Assembly: GCA_910589415.1 (NCBI GenBank)
Contig: OU342630.1
Coordinates: forward strand, 28,739,867-28,803,866
DNA length: 64,000 nt
Direction of reading: 5' to 3'
Source of the DNA: Malachius bipustulatus
Taxonomy: Eukaryota; Arthropoda; Insecta; Coleoptera; Melyridae
Shown here: positions 38,473 through 50,771 of the stretch, piece by piece
Layout of the letters: each line of letters starts with the position of its first letter
Position numbering within the stretch: position 1 is the stretch's first letter
Notes under the pieces: generated by a model
Told to the model about the DNA's origin: nothing
The model's database searches: none
What the model saw: only the letters and a program-made list of their open reading frames with translations
Translations under genes and position numbers: made by a program

Positions 38473-41153
38473 ATCTATCTATGTTCATAGCTCCGGAAAA
38501 TGGAAGAACTTGTAAAAATAATTGTATATTTTTTTCCATAAAGTTGTACTCTAAAACGTTTTATTTTCAAGATACCTACAGGGTGTTAAATTTGGAAAAA
38601 AATATGTAGTAATTCAATTTTATTGAATATTTTCAAAACAATTTAAAATAATTTTCCCAGTTTTAGTATCGATTAATATTAATAGTGGGGTAAAATAATG
38701 ATGTACAAAAAGCTTTCAGACGAAACGGCAGTGGTGTAGTTAAGGGGGTTATTTTTTATTTTAAGTCCCCGAACTTCTACCCCACTGGAGAAAATCCATT
38801 TCTTACAACTTTTAATTTTTTTGAAATTTTTCCTGTTTTTATCTGAAAAAAGTTACTCTTAATAAAGGTCTCTAGGAGGTTTATTTTTGAGATAAGTTGA
38901 TTCATTTTATGAAAAATAATAATAAATAATCACAATAAATTCCCAAAAGATTTATCCATTATTTTTTAATGCAAGAGCAACAGCGTTTTCAAGAAATTAA
39001 AAAATATGAATAAATTTAAAAATAAGTTTATAGTGACTTTTAACCTTGAATACGGTCTCATATCAATTATTATTGTCGACGCTAAAAGACACAAAATAGT
39101 GATATGTATTTAAGAACACTATACCTAGAGTGCCTTATTCTAGGTAGGTAGTTCCATAATTCCAAAGTGTTTATGGATACTTATGTATTTTGAGCAGAAT
39201 TGCTGATGGTTATACAGGGTCTTAAGAAAATGACGGATAAACTCTTCAGTACATTGTAGGGGACACTCAGTAAAGTACGGGAAAATTAATTTAAAAAAGA
39301 GCTACATTTTAAAAGATACATATAAGCAAAATATTGAACAATAAATTTGGCAACGTTTAACACGATAACAGTTGGTATTTGGTAATTTCGTCTAATTTAT
39401 AACAATGTAGGTAGTCAAGGTATCAAAACCGTTGTTGCCAAATGCTTTTTTTCAGCATCTTAGAAAAGAAAAAAAAATCTTATTAAATTTTCCAAGCCAG
39501 TAATACATCTTAAGCAATTTTTTTTAATTGATAACGATTAAAGTACCTTTTTTATATCTGTAAAGTCATTTAGTTTTTGCAACTACCGAAAAACAAAGAT
39601 AGTAAAATGTTAACTTTGGCATTTTTTATCTCACCAAATTGAAGACCAGAATTTTTTAAATTATTTTCCCGTACTCTATTGAGTGTCCCCTGCAATGTAC
39701 TGAAGAGTTTATCCGTCATTTTCTTAACACCCTGTATACCTACTTCTTACAAGTAATGAAATCACTTTGACCTGTTGACCTAATTGTAATAAGCGGCCTC
39801 CACTTCTGCACTTGTGATTTTAAAGTAGGTACTTATCATAGTCATAATTTTTAATTTTTGATAAAAACATTTTTTCTTTAAACTAAGTCAATGCTTTTCA
39901 TGTGAGGTTTTAATAGTTATTTATTATATAAGAGAAAAATTAGCGGAGGGGACAAAGACATCGAGAGCTAAACTCGCACTTTTTTCTCGTGTGTAATATA
40001 CAATTTTTTTCTGCGAGAAGAAATATCAGTGTTAGAATGTCGAAAAACGTAGTTAGATAACTGAAAATTATGTCGGAAAAATGATTTATGTTAAACTTGG
40101 ATTTTTAAACTGTCTTTTATCGTAATTGACGTTGCCTGGGTAACGAAACGATTTAATTATTACATAAACGTCATATTAATGTAATTAACATTGAAGACAG
40201 TTTTGCAAAGATTCTTGTTAGTTTTCGATGAGTGAATTTAATAATATGGATAGTGATTATTATGAAAATTCCCTTAATAATTGCCATTTGGATAATAAGG
40301 TAACTTTCCTTTACGTATATTTGATATAAATTTAATGATATCTGAGTGTTAATAGTAGCTATACCTAAGCCGCCATTTCGGGGAAATAAGTACTCATTTA
40401 TTTCCCTGCTAATTCATTTATTTCCCCGATAAGATGCAGCTCATATAATGAGGCATTTTTCTACCTGTCAACGGGGAAAAAAGGTCAAACTTATAGCCCG
40501 TCGCAGAAAAAATAATATTTTTATATTGAGTTTAAGCTTAATAAACACAAATTTTTAATTAAATCCAATTGAAATTTATATTATAAGTATAGGTAGGTAC
40601 CTAAAGTAAAATTGCAGAACTACAAAATAACAAAAGTGTAGCAAGGTAGATACGTGGTTTTCCCCTATTTTTTGTCTTTTGAATTTTACAGTCTTATGAC
40701 GTAATCTCGATTATAAAAATCAAAATATCTCAAAAACTCGCCTCCCAGAAAACTGTATTAAATAAAAGTATATTTTTGATTATAATATAAAATTTCAAAA
40801 TAAGTTTAAAAAAATTGATGTTCTCCAGTGGCGTAGAAGTTTGGGGGCTTCAAAGATAAAATAGCCCCCCATAACTGCGCCATTATAGTTTCGTCTGTAA
40901 AGTTTTTTGTACTTCACAATTTTACCCCTCTATTAATAGGCTATTGATAGGAACCTATCTATTAACCTATACCAAAATTGAAACAATATCTTCAATTATT
41001 GTTTATAGGTATAGAAAATATTCAATAAAATTTATTTTTGTCTTCCAGGTTTAGCATCATGTATCTCGAAAATAAAAGGGTTAAGAGCAAAACTATGAAA
41101 TAAAAACCATGTATTCTTACAAGTTCTACCGTTTCCCTCAGTTATGAACATAC
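38473..41153. mobile_element. 2.7-kb element with inverted arms of about 430 bp
   Basis: Sequence from 38473 to about 38900 recurs inverted at about 40720-41153 with moderate divergence. Shared blocks include TATGTTCATA at the ends, AGAACTTGTAA, and a stretch around a cytosine or guanine run. The interior has no coding potential and contains the separate MITE at 39215-39734. Confidence 0.6.
39215..39734. mobile_element. 520-bp palindromic MITE nested in the larger element
   Basis: Begins CAGGGTCTTAAGAAAATGAC and ends with the inverse, GTCATTTTCTTAACACCCTG, with TA on both sides. The arms are inverted over more than 100 bp, including GACACTCA/TGAGTGTC. Confidence 0.8.
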
Positions 41154-41157
41154 TATA

Positions 41158-41791
41158 CAGGCTGTTTCCAAACATGTATCGGGAAATACAAAATGTGATT
41201 CCCTACCTCGTTTTAGGACAAAAAGTTCATATTAACATGGGCCCGCAAATGTACCGTTTTCGAGATACAGTGTGTAAAAAAAATTCAGTTATTGACGGAG
41301 CCGTTTAAGATACCTGCAGCAGAACCCAGATTTGGCACATTACATATCTTGTCATTAATATTATTTACTTTTTGATGTTTAATTTTTTTAATGTGGTAGT
41401 GAAACAAATCGTAAAAACATTATCGAAAAGATCTAATGTTTTTGTCCACAACAAAACAAGTTGCTACTTTTATGTTTTTCATCATTAAATGCTGTTTTTC
41501 TTGGAAAAAGTTCACATTAAAGGTTTTTACCAAGAACACCTTTTTTATGTTGAAGACATTGACAGTGTAAAATGTGCTTTCAGGCCAATTTTCCCAGTAT
41601 CGTAGAAATTAGAGGCAAAAAAATTCAAGCAACCGTAAAATATCCGCCACTGCCACCTATATGAAAAGAAATTTAAGTAGCGCTCAAAAAATTATTAATA
41701 TTAATAACAAGATGTGTACAAAAGTTCAGTTTCATATCTAAAAAGGTTCTTGACATATCTTTAAAAAAAACTGATTTATTTTATTATTATA
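41158..41791. repeat. Single-arm repeat starting CAGGCTGTTTCC, otherwise unassigned
   Basis: Has the CAG start and a GTTTTCGAGATA block usual in these elements, but no matching inverted arm was found. Confidence 0.35.
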
Positions 41792-41901
41792 CATACTGCT
41801 TAAGGTTGGCCACCGGCTATATCTCGGAAACTGATGAGCCTAGACCTCAAAATAAAAATTTCCAGACGTACCTAAGTGATCACGAGAAATTCAATGAAAA
41901 T
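41792..41901. mobile_element. Left end of a 1.19-kb-family palindrome, split by an insertion
   Basis: Matches the left end of 60287-61476 (TTGGCCACCGGCTATATCTC onwards) and breaks off at TGAAAAT (41895-41901). The element resumes at TGAAAAT, 47553. Confidence 0.75.
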
Positions 41902-42778
41902 TTCACGCCATTATTTTTCAGCCAATAAAGTACGAGCATTGCTTACCGTTGCCATGGTTATTTGTGTATTATATCGGAAATTTTCTCCTGCTGGGGTAAG
42001 CTGGAGAGTATTATAGTGGAAATTTTTTGACGTTTAAAACTGACAACCCGGAACTTTATAAACGTCAACTGTTGACTGTTGCTGTTATTAATATTAATCA
42101 ACCAATGCGTTTTGTTAAAGTTTCTATTATAATTTAATATTAAAGTGATGTTTTCGCGTAAATACCACGTATGAAATCACGGATTCACTATCGAAAAAAT
42201 GATCTGAAGAAACCTAATTTATCTAATTTAGTTATTCTATTTGAAATAGTAGGTATACTTACCTAATTTTCCGGATTAGGTAGCTCACGGCGAATTCATG
42301 GGGGTTCGACCACTTTATTTTTATAATTAATTGTATGGCACTTTTTGTTGCTAGAATCCATCTGCTGAGCAAATCCTTGCGCTTTGGAAAGAATGGCATC
42401 TAATCAATACTAATCATAATTACTATTATACCGCAATTGACGATTTATCATTATCAAAAACCATACTCGGCTGGTGAAGTTTAGAAACTAAAATTTGTGT
42501 TTGACTGCGGTTATAATGGCGGCGCAGTTAATAAACGTCAGTTTTGGCGTTGTCACATGATTATGTTACGCCGCCATGTCATATTTTTATTTAACAATTA
42601 AATTGTAATTTTTTATTCAAAACTAATTTTGTTGTGAAATTTTCTTTCCAAATACCACTCGAAATCAAATTATACCAGGAAATTTTATTCTCGCTTACGA
42701 ATATTTTAAGAAAATTATCCCTCGCCTTCGGCTCGCGACAATTTTCAAAATATTCGTGAGCTCGAAAAAATTTCCGGA
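41902..42778. other. 877-bp segment between the interrupted palindrome and the LINE 3' tail
   Basis: AT-rich and without coding potential. It ends in a hairpin (42675-42777, CCAGGAAATTTTATTCTCGC against its near-inverse) directly before the LINE tail. It may be another element or sequence carried along with the LINE. Confidence 0.4.

Positions 42779-42810
<32 letters not shown>
42779..42810. repeat. TAA microsatellite, 3' tail of the LINE
   Basis: About ten uninterrupted TAA units. On the LINE strand this reads as a TTA tail, the kind of simple-repeat 3' end found on CR1-group elements. Confidence 0.8.
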
Positions 42811-43158
42811 GTTTATTTACCCATCTCAGTTAACATTACATTACCTCAAGTAAATACACCATCAATAATTCATTATTAGGGTAAAGAGGCTAGCAGTTCA
42901 GCTGTTCCAATTGGACAGTGTGCTCTTCCACTGCAGCCTTAAAATTTTACATTTTTAAAATTTCAGCTCAAATTTTGCACATCTTTACACTATTTTCACA
43001 CAATTTACACAATTTTTAACACAATTTACACACTTACACAATTTTACAAAATAAATGCTCTATAGGCTTATCAACTACTACATGCTAGGTATACCTATAT
43101 ACATCCGACAACAATAATTATTAGTTATTAGAGGGAGTGACGAAGTGAAGGCTGTTCA

Positions 43159-45966
43159 CTAACCAGTGTCAAAGAGAGCGGTCTTGTATAGTTTTTTAAA
43201 CTGTCTGTAAGACAAAGCAAAATCCCAGGCTATGAACTGATTCAAACAATGCGCAATGGTATATGAAAATGACCTCTTATATATTTCTTTTTTATGTTTG
43301 GGCACCGTGAGCAAAGCTCTTCTCCTTATGTTCAAATTATGAACATCAGTTCTAAATGTCAGTCTTTGATGGAGATAGGGCGGGGTTTTAGAAACAACTA
43401 TTTTAAAGAAAAAGCAGGCAGCATGAAGCTGCCGTCTTTTAGCCATATCCAGCCACCCAATCTCCATCAGTTTATGACTAATTCTGTGTCTTCGTCTCAC
43501 GCCATAAATTAACCTCAAACAGGACTTCTGCACTCTTTGAATTCTGTCGAAATCATGCTTGTCCAGACAGGGCCCATATACATTGTCACAGAAGTCAAAC
43601 CTAGAAAGCACCATCGTGTCACAAAGCAACCTTTTTAGCTCAGTACTCATATAATGTCTATGAGGATATATAATTTTCAGGGTAGCATAGGACTTCTGCA
43701 ACAATTGGGCCACATGTTCTCTAAACCGCAGGTCCTGATCCATTATGAGTCCAAGATTTCTAGAACAGTTTTGAATCTTTATATCTTCATTATTAATATG
43801 TATTCTTATATTTTGTTTTAGTGTTTCTCTCATATTTCTGCCAGCGAAAATTATTGCACTAGACTTGGCAGAATTTATAACCAATGAATGTCTATGTGAT
43901 GCCGCCGATAATGACGACAGATCTCTGTTAATAACTTTATTCGTGCTCTCCAACTCATGTGGGTAGAAAGAGTACAGAAGCTGTGTGTCATCCGCGTAAA
44001 GATGACAATTACCCAACCCTACCGATTCCATGAGGGATGACGTATAAATGGTATAGAGTAACGGACCCAAAATACTACCCTGAGGCACGCCTCGACTCAG
44101 ACCCAGGAAATCTGACACCTCGTCCCCTATGACAACCCTCTGCACTCTATCGACAAGAAAAGAATCAATAAGCTGGATAGCCGAATCATCGAAACAAATG
44201 TAGTGCAGCACAGATGAGAGAACACTATGACTAAGTGTATCGAAAGCTCTAGTATAATCCAGTAATATTAGCAGACTAACCTTGCCCTCATCCAGATTTT
44301 TAAATATTTGATCAGTGACGTCACACAGTGCTGTGTTACAACTATATCCCGGTCTGAACCCCGACTGTCTAGATGGTAGTATCTTATATTTTTCCAAAAA
44401 CTGTCTAATCTGACTGGCAAGAACTTTTTCCAAAATTTTAGACATGACAGGTAGTATGTTGATGGGCCTTAAGTGTTTAAATTCAGTAGGATTTTTATTC
44501 TTAGGAATTGGCAATACATTTGCTTTCTTCCACATAGCCGGATAATATGAAAACTCGACACACCTGTTCATGAGATATGCAATATAGGGCAGCAGATAAG
44601 GGCAACACGCCTGAACCATCACAATATCAATCCGATCATAGCCACTAGCTCTAGATGAAATCTGTTGTATGGCCGTTATTATGTCACTCTCAGAAATTTT
44701 ACGAAACCTAAACTTTTCCCTAACATCAACCCGGTGATTATTACTGTAAAAACATCTAAGCTCCCTATCATCAGGGTTACTGTTCAATGCCATACCTATA
44801 GAATCAATAAAATACCTATTAATTTCTTCTGGGTTGTTAAGACCTTCTGGCAACTTTGTTTTACTATTTTTTGTGATATTCAACCTGCTAAATTCCCTCC
44901 ACCTATCCCTAACAGTACAATTGCTTAGTTTATATGTTAAATATGCTCTTTTTTCTGATTTTATCGCCCCATTTAAGTAATTTCTAATTTGCTTATAATA
45001 TTCCCAGTGTGCCAAATTGGCTGAATCTCTATATCTTTTTAAAGCCTTTTCCTTCAATTTAATCATATATTTAATATTATCAGTAATCCAAGGTGCGTAC
45101 CCCTTTTTACTCAGTTGCATCCTTTTTATCGGAGCATGAGTATCAAACAGCATCAGTATATTTTCAGAAATCAATTCTACACCCTCATCAATGCTCATTG
45201 TGTATATCCGCCCCCAATTGAGTGACTCTAAGTCAGCACGAAATTTTTCAACATCAAAATCGACAAATGATCTACAATTATAACACTCTTGTGTTGGTTT
45301 TTCTCTTTCTAGTTTTAACCTACCATACGTCCACCCATGATCCGAGAGCTGACAGTGAGTCACTCCAGCCTCAACATTACCGCCAAAATTCGTGAATATC
45401 AGATCTATCAAAGTTCTCGAATTCTCTGTAATTCTAGTCGGCTCATTTATAAGCTGCTCGAGACTAAATACTTTAGTGATAGCAAGTAGTTTCCGTGATA
45501 TCGACCATTCAAAATTAAACAAATCGATATTAAAATCTCCCATGCACAAAATATTACCATAATCGACATACAAGTCTGTCAAAGCCTCCTCAAAGGTGCT
45601 CAAGAAACTCAAATAGTCCACAGACGTCGATGGTCTATAGATCAAGCCTATTACGTAGGAAACTTTTGACAAATTTACTTTAAAGAACATGTACTCACAG
45701 TGCTCCAAAGCCTCCCCAAACAGTAGCTCGCATCTTATACCTCTCCTGACATACATACATAACCCTCCAGCTCTCGACTGGCGATCCTGCCTGATCAGTT
45801 GATAACCATCAATAGCTATAGCATTATCCGGAATTGTGTCGCTCAACCAGCTCTCCGTCACTCCAACCACATCAAAATCCATTTCAGACACATGTGCCCT
45901 GAAATCCTGAAATTTAGGTAACAGAGATCGACAATTGACATGTGAAATACTAAAATTCATATTCAA
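43159..45966 (-). CDS. LINE ORF2: apurinic endonuclease and reverse transcriptase
   Basis: 935 aa, complete. The N-terminal AP-endonuclease-like domain has N11 (NCRS), E38 (TESW), Y110 (YRP), D144-N146 (GDFN), the LIDLIFTN block at 186-193 and the catalytic SDH at 208-210. The reverse transcriptase follows: FRPGYS at 537-542, catalytic D570 in LLDYTRAFD, GVPQGSILGPLL at 626-637 and YADD at 657-660. The C-terminal part, with RFDFCDNVYG and IQRVQKSCLRL, is the CR1/L2/Daphne type and no RNase H domain follows. It nicks target DNA and copies the element's RNA in place. All catalytic residues are present, so it could encode an active enzyme. The usual IYINDL after the GSILGP motif is IYTSSL here. 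Confidence 0.92.
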   Translation of the reverse strand: MNMNFSISHVNCRSLLPKFQDFRAHVSEMDFDVVGVTESWLSDTIPDNAIAIDGYQLIRQDRQSRAGGLCMYVRRGIRCELLFGEALEHCEYMFFKVNLSKVSYVIGLIYRPSTSVDYLSFLSTFEEALTDLYVDYGNILCMGDFNIDLFNFEWSISRKLLAITKVFSLEQLINEPTRITENSRTLIDLIFTNFGGNVEAGVTHCQLSDHGWTYGRLKLEREKPTQECYNCRSFVDFDVEKFRADLESLNWGRIYTMSIDEGVELISENILMLFDTHAPIKRMQLSKKGYAPWITDNIKYMIKLKEKALKRYRDSANLAHWEYYKQIRNYLNGAIKSEKRAYLTYKLSNCTVRDRWREFSRLNITKNSKTKLPEGLNNPEEINRYFIDSIGMALNSNPDDRELRCFYSNNHRVDVREKFRFRKISESDIITAIQQISSRASGYDRIDIVMVQACCPYLLPYIAYLMNRCVEFSYYPAMWKKANVLPIPKNKNPTEFKHLRPINILPVMSKILEKVLASQIRQFLEKYKILPSRQSGFRPGYSCNTALCDVTDQIFKNLDEGKVSLLILLDYTRAFDTLSHSVLSSVLHYICFDDSAIQLIDSFLVDRVQRVVIGDEVSDFLGLSRGVPQGSILGPLLYTIYTSSLMESVGLGNCHLYADDTQLLYSFYPHELESTNKVINRDLSSLSAASHRHSLVINSAKSSAIIFAGRNMRETLKQNIRIHINNEDIKIQNCSRNLGLIMDQDLRFREHVAQLLQKSYATLKIIYPHRHYMSTELKRLLCDTMVLSRFDFCDNVYGPCLDKHDFDRIQRVQKSCLRLIYGVRRRHRISHKLMEIGWLDMAKRRQLHAACFFFKIVVSKTPPYLHQRLTFRTDVHNLNIRRRALLTVPKHKKEIYKRSFSYTIAHCLNQFIAWDFALSYRQFKKLYKTALFDTG

Positions 45967-46186
45967 AAATAAACCTACAAATTTAAATCATGAAATAGGT
46001 ACACCTAGGTATGCACCACAAAACAACTAAAAAAAAGAGCGAGAGAGTTAAAAACAAAAATAGCCTATGTAGGTACTTAATTATTTACAATAATCAAGAA
46101 GAAAGAGAACAAAACTTCAACAAAACGAATTAACAAACCTATACCAGTCCAAGTGTGAGTTCCGTCTACTTCAATCCCTCATATAC

Positions 46187-47152
46187 TTATCCTCCCTTAT
46201 TCTTCTTGATTGGTGCTGACTTCCTCACTAAATCGACTCCTTTCCCGTCAAAGAAATTGTCTTCCCGTGCCTTATGCGTTGTTGTGACAATTGTATGCTC
46301 GATTTTCTTGGCCCCCTCATCGGTCGAGTTACTACGTAGTATTTTCCTGTATGAACGAGCCAGCCTTAATTTGGAGTCCAGTCCGTCTTCCTCAGTTTCA
46401 AACGCCTCTAAGTTATCAGCAGCTTCTGGTAATATGTCCCTCCCTGCCTTGCCGAGCACTTCTTCTTTGGTGGGTGCAACTTCACTTATTGTAGGTGGCT
46501 TCCCATTTGATTTGTCGAATGTACTATGCCCTGAGTCCCTCTGCAACTGTTCAACGTTGTATTCCTCGCCATTAACTACCAAAGTTTCTCCCTTTATGTA
46601 TGCATTGTATTTCTTCTCCCTTGCCAACTTAAGATATTGCCTGAGAATTTTTTGTTGCTCTCGCTCTTGCGGACTTAAGTCGTTTGATATATAGACTTTT
46701 GTGCCTTTTAATTTTTTAGAGTTCTTTAAGATTTGTATCTTTTTGATATAGGTGACTAGTTCTACCTTAACGGTGTTTCTTTGCTTCCCGACGATGTAAA
46801 TATCATCAATGTCGGTTTCAGTAGTGTGAATCTCAAGTTTTTCTACAATCAAACCCAATACCAACTTCAAAAGACTTGCTTGGTCTGTTTTACTTTGCAA
46901 CTGCAATCCGTGCACTATAATACTATTTCGAATTGCTCTCTTTCTCAAGCTGTTTATATTCTTCGAGTCCTCTTCAAATCCTCTGCTTCTTTCCTCCAAA
47001 CGAGTGAGCCTATCATCAAAAGAGGACAACACACTTGTTAATTTCTGAAATAAGCCTTCACTATGCTTTGTGAGTTCAGTTTTCAGTTGTGCAAGGGCAG
47101 AATGCAGATCAGCAGCAGATAATTGTTGTCTACTTGATTCTTTTCCACTCAT
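46187..47152 (-). CDS. LINE ORF1: coiled-coil RNA-binding protein
   Basis: 321 aa, complete. Residues 20-70 are rich in heptad-like L, K and E and suggest a coiled coil. RNSIIVHG, then DIDDIYIVGKQ, VKVELVTYIKK and SNDLSPQEREQQKIL, follow the order of the RRM-like and C-terminal domains of L1/CR1 ORF1 proteins, which coat element RNA and act as nucleic-acid chaperones. The last 100 residues are acidic and then basic and less typical. It precedes ORF2 by 220 bp on the same strand. The two ORFs are probably translated from one transcript. Confidence 0.85.
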   Translation of the reverse strand: MSGKESSRQQLSAADLHSALAQLKTELTKHSEGLFQKLTSVLSSFDDRLTRLEERSRGFEEDSKNINSLRKRAIRNSIIVHGLQLQSKTDQASLLKLVLGLIVEKLEIHTTETDIDDIYIVGKQRNTVKVELVTYIKKIQILKNSKKLKGTKVYISNDLSPQEREQQKILRQYLKLAREKKYNAYIKGETLVVNGEEYNVEQLQRDSGHSTFDKSNGKPPTISEVAPTKEEVLGKAGRDILPEAADNLEAFETEEDGLDSKLRLARSYRKILRSNSTDEGAKKIEHTIVTTTHKAREDNFFDGKGVDLVRKSAPIKKNKGG

Positions 47153-47552
47153 AATTTTCAGACTCGTATGTAAAGCCTTATTTATATTCCAGTTCTTGAA
47201 TGATTTTTACTGTTTATTTACCTATTTATTTACTTATTTATATTGAGGTAAAACTGAAGATAAGATAAGCAGCAGATACACTTATTATCAGCCCTATACA
47301 GAATTCCGCACTGAATATATTAGTTTCAAATGGAAATTTAACTATTGTCTATCGTTCCACACAGGTTGCAAACTGACTCATTTGACAGCTCACACTTTAA
47401 GCTTCAATCTGATACCCAACTCCACAAAAAAACAAACTTAAAAACAGGCGAAAAACGCAATCAAACCAAGAGCCAACATCAAACACGTATACCACTAAAA
47501 TTGTATACCACTCAATCCTACTCAATAATTTGACCTCTAGTGGTATTACATG

Positions 47553-48309
47553 TGAAAATATTTTCAAGATGACCGCATTTCCAGAAATACCGGAAGTCGA
47601 CACCTACTACGTTCTTTTAACGGGAACACCTTGTAAAATATTAGATTTTTTCAATGTCTGAAGAAATCGAATACAGGTGGTTTTCACCATTGGAATTTAG
47701 GTTGAGCGGCTTATGAGTTATAAGCAAGTGAAAATCGAAAATTTTCAACTTCAAAGCAGTCTAAAACTAGAACGGCTCAAGATATCTAAAAACTGTTTAC
47801 ATGTCCCTATCCTAACTTTCCATGTTTTATTCCACTGTGTGAAGTAAATTTTAATACAGGGTGATGAAAATTATCCGATTTTTCATTACCCTGTATTAAA
47901 ATTTAAACCACATAAGTAGTAGGATACTATGTGAAAAGTTAAGATAGGGACATGTAAGCCGTTTTCCGATATCTTGAGTCGTTCTATAGTTCTACACTGC
48001 TTGGAAGTTGAAAATTTTCGATTTTCACTTGTTTATATGTATATAACTCATAAACCGCTCAATGGTGAAAACCACCTGTACCTATTCGATTTCTTCAGAC
48101 ATTGAAAAAATATAATATTTTACAAGGTGTTCCCGTTAAAATAACGAAGTAGGTGTCGACTTCCGGTATTTCCGAAAGTGGGGCCATCTTGGAAATATTT
48201 TCATTGAATTTCTCGTGATCACTTATGTCTGGAATTTTTTTTATTTTGAGGTTCTAGGCCCTATAGTTTCCGAGATATATCCGGTGGCCAGCCTTAAGCA
48301 GACACCCTG
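47553..48309. mobile_element. Remainder of the palindrome split by the LINE
   Basis: Continues from TGAAAATATTTTCAAGATG and carries both inner arms around a centre at about 47876 (CAGGGTGATGAAAA and its inverse). It ends GACACCCTG at 48309. Same family as 60287-61476. Confidence 0.8.
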
Positions 48310-50771
48310 ACCCTGATGTATAATAATTTTGAGGATCACCAGTTTGGCTGACACTATGTTGACACTTGGTTAATCGCTTTCAAAATAGTGACAATTTTAG
48401 TTTAAAAAAATGCTTGCAGGTACACTTAAAGCATTATGTAGGTAGGTATTAGACTAAGCTACAAAATGACAAAATGTAATGGAGGTTACGAAATTACGGA
48501 AATAATAAGTTTATCGGAGCAAAATTTACAGCCTGTAAAGCAATTACTTCCATCTGCAACTTGGTACTAAAATCTTCAAGGTATCTTGATTGGTTCCCCA
48601 GGAGGCCAGCGTAGAGATGAGGTCAAATTACTAAATTTGATATTTATTGATTGATATAAATGCTTGATTGTTTCCTCAGGGACTAAGATAAAATTACTAA
48701 CAGTGTTTGAACTGTGTAATAAACAACTACTATAATGTATGTAGTATATACCGGGTTACCACTTTCAAGACCGGCCATAGGGCATGTACAGTTCTGTTCA
48801 AATAAAACCGGTATAGTTTTAATTTTCTAGTGTAAATGTGGTTATAAATTGAACAATGTTTCCATGGTTTCCATCTGGTTTTCCTAACAAATATAGCATA
48901 ACTGAACTCTTATAAGGCACAAATTCGTGTTACTGAAGTGACTGGGTATAATATTGTTTGCTACTGCGAACCTATATATTTCAGACTTGGCTATCGTCTC
49001 TACCAATATGCAAACCAATTACCTACGTCAGAGTAATAGGCGTTTAGTTTGGAGCTTCCAGTTTATTGCCTATTTTTGTGAATCCACTGCCAATCGTCGA
49101 GTGCGGTCTTAAGGCAGTGAAATAGAGAGCCACATAGCTGCTTGAGCAGAAGTGCTATCAGCTATCAACAGACCGACAAGTCAAAGTATTTAAAAATTAA
49201 TTAATTAATGTGTTTCCATCCGGTTGAAATGAAATATAAATGAAACAAAGTACCTATACACCGTTCACTTATTATAAAAGAATTGGGTTATGGTGTAGGG
49301 TGATAGAAATCACTGGGTATAACCGCTGTCAATCATTGACTGGAGTTTGGTTATGTCTCTTTTTTATGAGGTTGAAGTTTTATGGCAAGGAACAGGACAT
49401 AGTTGCCAGATGGATTTTTGATATTTTTGGTATTCTTATTATATTAATATTTGCATCTTTGGGGGCTTTTTATTTTGAATCATTTAGTCACATATTGCAA
49501 TCTTTAACTAGAACGCAATGTCGCTGGATCTAAGATCTTAAAATCTTAAGCTTTTCATAAGAGTTTGAGAAAAAGGTTATCATGTAATTTTGCCAAGTTA
49601 GGAAAATACACAAATGTACTTTTTGAATATAAAATAAAAAACTTGAATCAATTAAATTAATTTACTTTTAATAAATACATAGCAGGTAATTAAAATATAT
49701 CGGTACGTTTATTAAAATATTAAAATATAGGTACGTAAATGAAAAATATTTTTCGTCAATTCGTCGGTTATTCGGTATCGTAGTAGTGTGTCGGAAACCA
49801 GCCAAAGATTCTGGACTTCTGGCTTCTGGCCCAAAATTATCCCCCATTATCAATAACCGCTACTGCATCCTGCTTTAGAATCAGAATCATCTTCAGCGCT
49901 CTGATTTTAATAAGATTTTCACCATGTCCATTTGTTTCGTCCAGTCCTCCGAAATAAGTTTTTCACAATGATTATATTAATTTTGTCACATGTCAGGTGT
50001 ACTTACATTTTGAAAGCTCTTCAAGACATACATACATTCTTTACTTTATCCTTAGAGGGAAGCTGATGCTAATTTACGTGCTTGTATAGTGAAGTTTACA
50101 ATACCCCCATGTCATTTCGATTGGGTTGTATTGGAAATAGATTATTGCAAATCTTCCGGAAATACAAAAATTTCATAATCAGTGCCTGTTTTATGTGGAC
50201 TGCCCAAGGGTGTAATATCAAATTTGTCTTGTCTAGTAATACTTGCTAATGCCACGGTCTGACTACTATAAGAGACAGTAATTACCAGCAATTTAGCAGA
50301 TACAGATACACATACTCAATACTTACATTCCAAATATATTTCACCTTCTTGAATGACTTAAATGTTTGCTCAAGTTTGGACTTTCTGGATCTTAATCATT
50401 GAAATGCTTTCTTAATGCGGATTTATTCATCTTAGAGATATTATTTTCGTCATTTTGCTCTTTTGAAATTTAAAATGTCAAAAATTTAATAATTTTATTT
50501 GTCAGTTTGAGAAAAATTGATCAGAGTAAAAAATCATCCTAGATAGATATCCTACTACTAAAACTTCAATTTGACAACATGGCTGTTAATCAGCTGAGAC
50601 ACTTTGAGTGATTTGACAAATGTCAGTCTATACTTAACCTTTAATATCTCGATCAGCTGATATTGTCAATCGAGATCTAGGGAGTTTTCATTTTTGCAAA
50701 CCTAAAAACAAAAGTTCATGGCCACCTAGTTCTTTTTTAATATGTGAACGGTGTATAACTGTTATCGTTTT
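48310..50771. other. Unassigned AT-rich DNA
   Basis: A 97-codon plus-strand ORF (49240-49533) has a hydrophobic stretch but no known family, and AT-rich DNA gives such ORFs by chance. Nothing else recognised. Confidence 0.4.

Larger units (their letters stand above)
42779..47552 (-). mobile_element. CR1-like non-LTR retrotransposon (LINE), both ORFs open
   Basis: On the minus strand: about 400 bp of 5' leader, ORF1 (321 aa), a 220-bp spacer, ORF2 (935 aa), and a 3' UTR ending GGGTAAATAAAC and then a TTA-repeat tail (42779-42810). It interrupts the palindrome whose parts lie at 41792-41901 and 47553-48309. Open frames of this length in a window where all other transposase and pol genes are broken indicate a young insertion. 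Confidence 0.85.

Noticed and set aside
46155..46694. 179-codon plus-strand ORF
   Set aside because: Antisense shadow of LINE ORF1.
49240..49533. 97-codon ORF with a hydrophobic segment
   Set aside because: No family recognised and no gene context; chance ORFs of this type are common here.
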